Below, one piece after another: positions 5,833 to 7,308 of a stretch of DNA of 7,308 nucleotides (positions are counted from its first letter, which is position 1; every line of letters starts with the position of its first letter). The position numbers were made by a program, and so were the translations under genes. Source of the DNA: Ignavibacteriota bacterium (lineage in GTDB: Bacteria; Bacteroidota; Ignavibacteria; UBA10030; SZUA-254); assembly GCA_016191715.1 (NCBI GenBank), contig JACPVN010000051.1:1-7308 (forward strand), in the 5' to 3' direction. The notes below the pieces were generated by a model that did no database searches, had not been told where the DNA came from, and was given only the letters and a program-made list of their open reading frames with translations.

Positions 5833-7308
5833 TTGAACAAGTTGTCCTTACTTGTCGTAGTGTGTTTGTTCTATTTTGATGTAACGTCATATTCTCAATC
5901 AATGATTATTATTGATGATACAACGAAGACGTTTCAAATTAATGAAATTATTGTTACAGGCACACGCACGACAAAAAAGATTATTGATATTCCGTATTCT
6001 GTCGAACGGATTGATAACACGCAATATAAATTTGAAAAGAAAGTTTCTGTCAACGATGTGCTGGAAGGAATTCCGGGGCTCTTTCTTCAAAATCGTTACG
6101 GCAATCATGACGTTCGCGTTTCAATTCGCGGATTCGGCAGTCGCTCGAACTCAGGCATTCGAGGCGTTCGCATTTTGCTGGATGGCATTCCCGAATCAGA
6201 ACCGGACGGGCAAACACGTGTGGAAGCGATTGATTTTGAATCGGTAGGTTCGATTGAAGTGGTGAAGGGAAATTCGTCATCCCTTTATACGAATGCGCCC
6301 GGCGGTATTATCAACTTCATAAACGATATACATTTTCCGAGAACATTTTTTAACAGCTTCAACAACTTTGGCTCGTTTGATTTCCGTAGTAACGGATTCA
6401 AGACAGGATTGAAGACAGATAATTATAGCTTTCTGACGACATACAATTATCACACATATCAGGGGTACAGACCGCACAGCGAAGATTATTGGCACATTCT
6501 CAATTCCGTTATTGAAATGAAGCCGAATGATTTATCAACATTTTCCGTCTTCAGTTATTTTGTTGACGGATTGATTCGTCTTCCCGGCTCTCTCAGCAAG
6601 CAAAAGTTTGAGCAAGACCCGTTTCAGGCGAACAAGAGAGATGTAGATAGAGATGCAAAGCGAATCACAAAAAAAGGAAGAGTTGCATTACAGTTTGACA
6701 CTTTTTTCGGTAAGGAAAATCAAAACGAATTAGAATTGACTGCTTACGGAACGATGAAGTATTTTGAACGAACAGCACGAACCTATCGTATTATGAATAG
6801 GAGTGGAGTAGGGGCGAGCGCACGTTTTGTTCATCATACAAAAATTGCAGATTTGCCGTATGAGTTTTCTGTTGGAACTGATTTATTTTATCAATCCGGA
6901 CCGATTGAGGAGTACACGAACATCAACGGAAAGAAAGGAGATGCGTTGCTGGCGTTGACCGACGAAGTCATTGCCAATTCAGGAATGTATTTCCAAAACA
7001 CACTTGGGCTGATTGAAAATGAACTTGATTTACTTGTCACCGGTAGATTTGATAATGTCGTATTTGATGCACGCAATCAACTATTTGAGGTACAGAGTGA
7101 CCTGAGAAAATTTGGCGCGTTCACTCCAAAAGCCGCATTGAATTATAAACTTACTCCAACAGTCGCTTTGTATTCGTCGTATGGATTGAGTTTTGATACT
7201 CCCGCGGGGAATGAACTAGAAAATTATCCCACAAGTACCAAACCTTATTCGCTCATGAAGCCCGACCTTAAGCCTCAAAAATCAAAAAGTTTTGAACTTG
7301 GAATAAAA
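5833..7308 (+). CDS. TonB-dependent outer-membrane receptor, N-terminal part (runs off the window)
   Basis: The first 492 codons of a TonB-dependent receptor, open to the last base with no stop. Such proteins import iron complexes, vitamins or other scarce nutrients across the outer membrane using energy from TonB-ExbB-ExbD. Seen: signal peptide 1-22 ending SYSQ; a TonB-box-like EIIVTGTR (38-45); a plug domain with VNDVLEGIPGLFLQNR, VSIRGFGSRSNSG (96-108), DGIPESEPDGQ (117-127), IEVVKG (141-146) and NAPGGIINF (154-162). Amphipathic beta-strand pattern follows, as in a barrel (for example FLTTYNYHTYQGY, YSSYGLSF). There is no carboxypeptidase-like or signalling domain before the plug, so it is neither SusC-type nor a FecA-type transducer. 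The DGIPxxxPDGQ plug motif is shared with the E. coli YncD/PqqU group, but that does not settle the ligand. Start TTG 5833 is backed by GGAG seven bases upstream. Full members are usually 650-800 residues, so the rest of the barrel is missing. Confidence 0.92.
   Translation, partial: MNKLSLLVVVCLFYFDVTSYSQSMIIIDDTTKTFQINEIIVTGTRTTKKIIDIPYSVERIDNTQYKFEKKVSVNDVLEGIPGLFLQNRYGNHDVRVSIRGFGSRSNSGIRGVRILLDGIPESEPDGQTRVEAIDFESVGSIEVVKGNSSSLYTNAPGGIINFINDIHFPRTFFNSFNNFGSFDFRSNGFKTGLKTDNYSFLTTYNYHTYQGYRPHSEDYWHILNSVIEMKPNDLSTFSVFSYFVDGLIRLPGSLSKQKFEQDPFQANKRDVDRDAKRITKKGRVALQFDTFFGKENQNELELTAYGTMKYFERTARTYRIMNRSGVGASARFVHHTKIADLPYEFSVGTDLFYQSGPIEEYTNINGKKGDALLALTDEVIANSGMYFQNTLGLIENELDLLVTGRFDNVVFDARNQLFEVQSDLRKFGAFTPKAALNYKLTPTVALYSSYGLSFDTPAGNELENYPTSTKPYSLMKPDLKPQKSKSFELGIK

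Noticed and set aside
5912..6247. A 111-codon plus-strand open frame within the receptor gene.
   Set aside because: It is an out-of-frame shadow of the plug domain; the receptor frame carries the conserved motifs.
5392..7308. The small ORF and the TonB receptor are in the same frame, suggesting one gene broken by a stop at 5740.
   Set aside because: The receptor has its own ribosome-binding site and signal peptide after the stop, and the small protein does not resemble any receptor N-terminal domain, so two genes is the simpler reading.

Overview
The window is about 7.3 kb of AT-rich bacterial DNA with every supportable gene on the + strand. The mix of genes suggests a Gram-negative member of the Bacteroidota/Ignavibacteriota/Chlorobiota group. 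It has a nucleotide-sugar aminotransferase, a TatD hydrolase joined to a radical SAM domain, a secreted HEAT-repeat cyclophilin and a TonB-dependent receptor. Most ATG starts lack a clear Shine-Dalgarno sequence, and one spacer carries AATTGTCAATTGTCAA-type repeats. The phylum call is inference; no rRNA or marker gene is present.

Layout. (1) 7-1197 is a WecE/RffA-type dTDP-4-amino-4,6-dideoxygalactose transaminase for surface polysaccharide sugars. (2) 1198-1284 is a short repeat-bearing spacer. (3) 1285-2703 encodes a complete TatD-family metal-dependent hydrolase fused to a complete-looking short radical SAM domain. (4) 2749-3218 is a compact type II toxin-antitoxin pair: a small antitoxin overlapping a ParE/RelE-fold toxin that starts at TTG. 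(5) 3236-5338 encodes an exported protein with many HEAT-like repeats and a C-terminal cyclophilin-type peptidyl-prolyl isomerase domain; an imperfect hairpin lies over its stop codon. (6) 5434-5742 is a small unrecognised protein with a hydrophobic N-terminus. (7) 5833-7308 is the first 492 codons of a TonB-dependent outer-membrane receptor that starts at TTG and runs off the window.

The genes do not form one obvious pathway. The first is cytoplasmic sugar metabolism, the second is probably nucleic-acid or housekeeping hydrolysis plus an unknown radical reaction, and the third block is a stability module. The last three encode proteins that probably act in the envelope. The most unusual item is the TatD-radical SAM single-chain fusion; the rest are recognisable families. 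I see no CRISPR array, RNA gene, insertion sequence or phage gene, and no clear evidence of a wholly new system.
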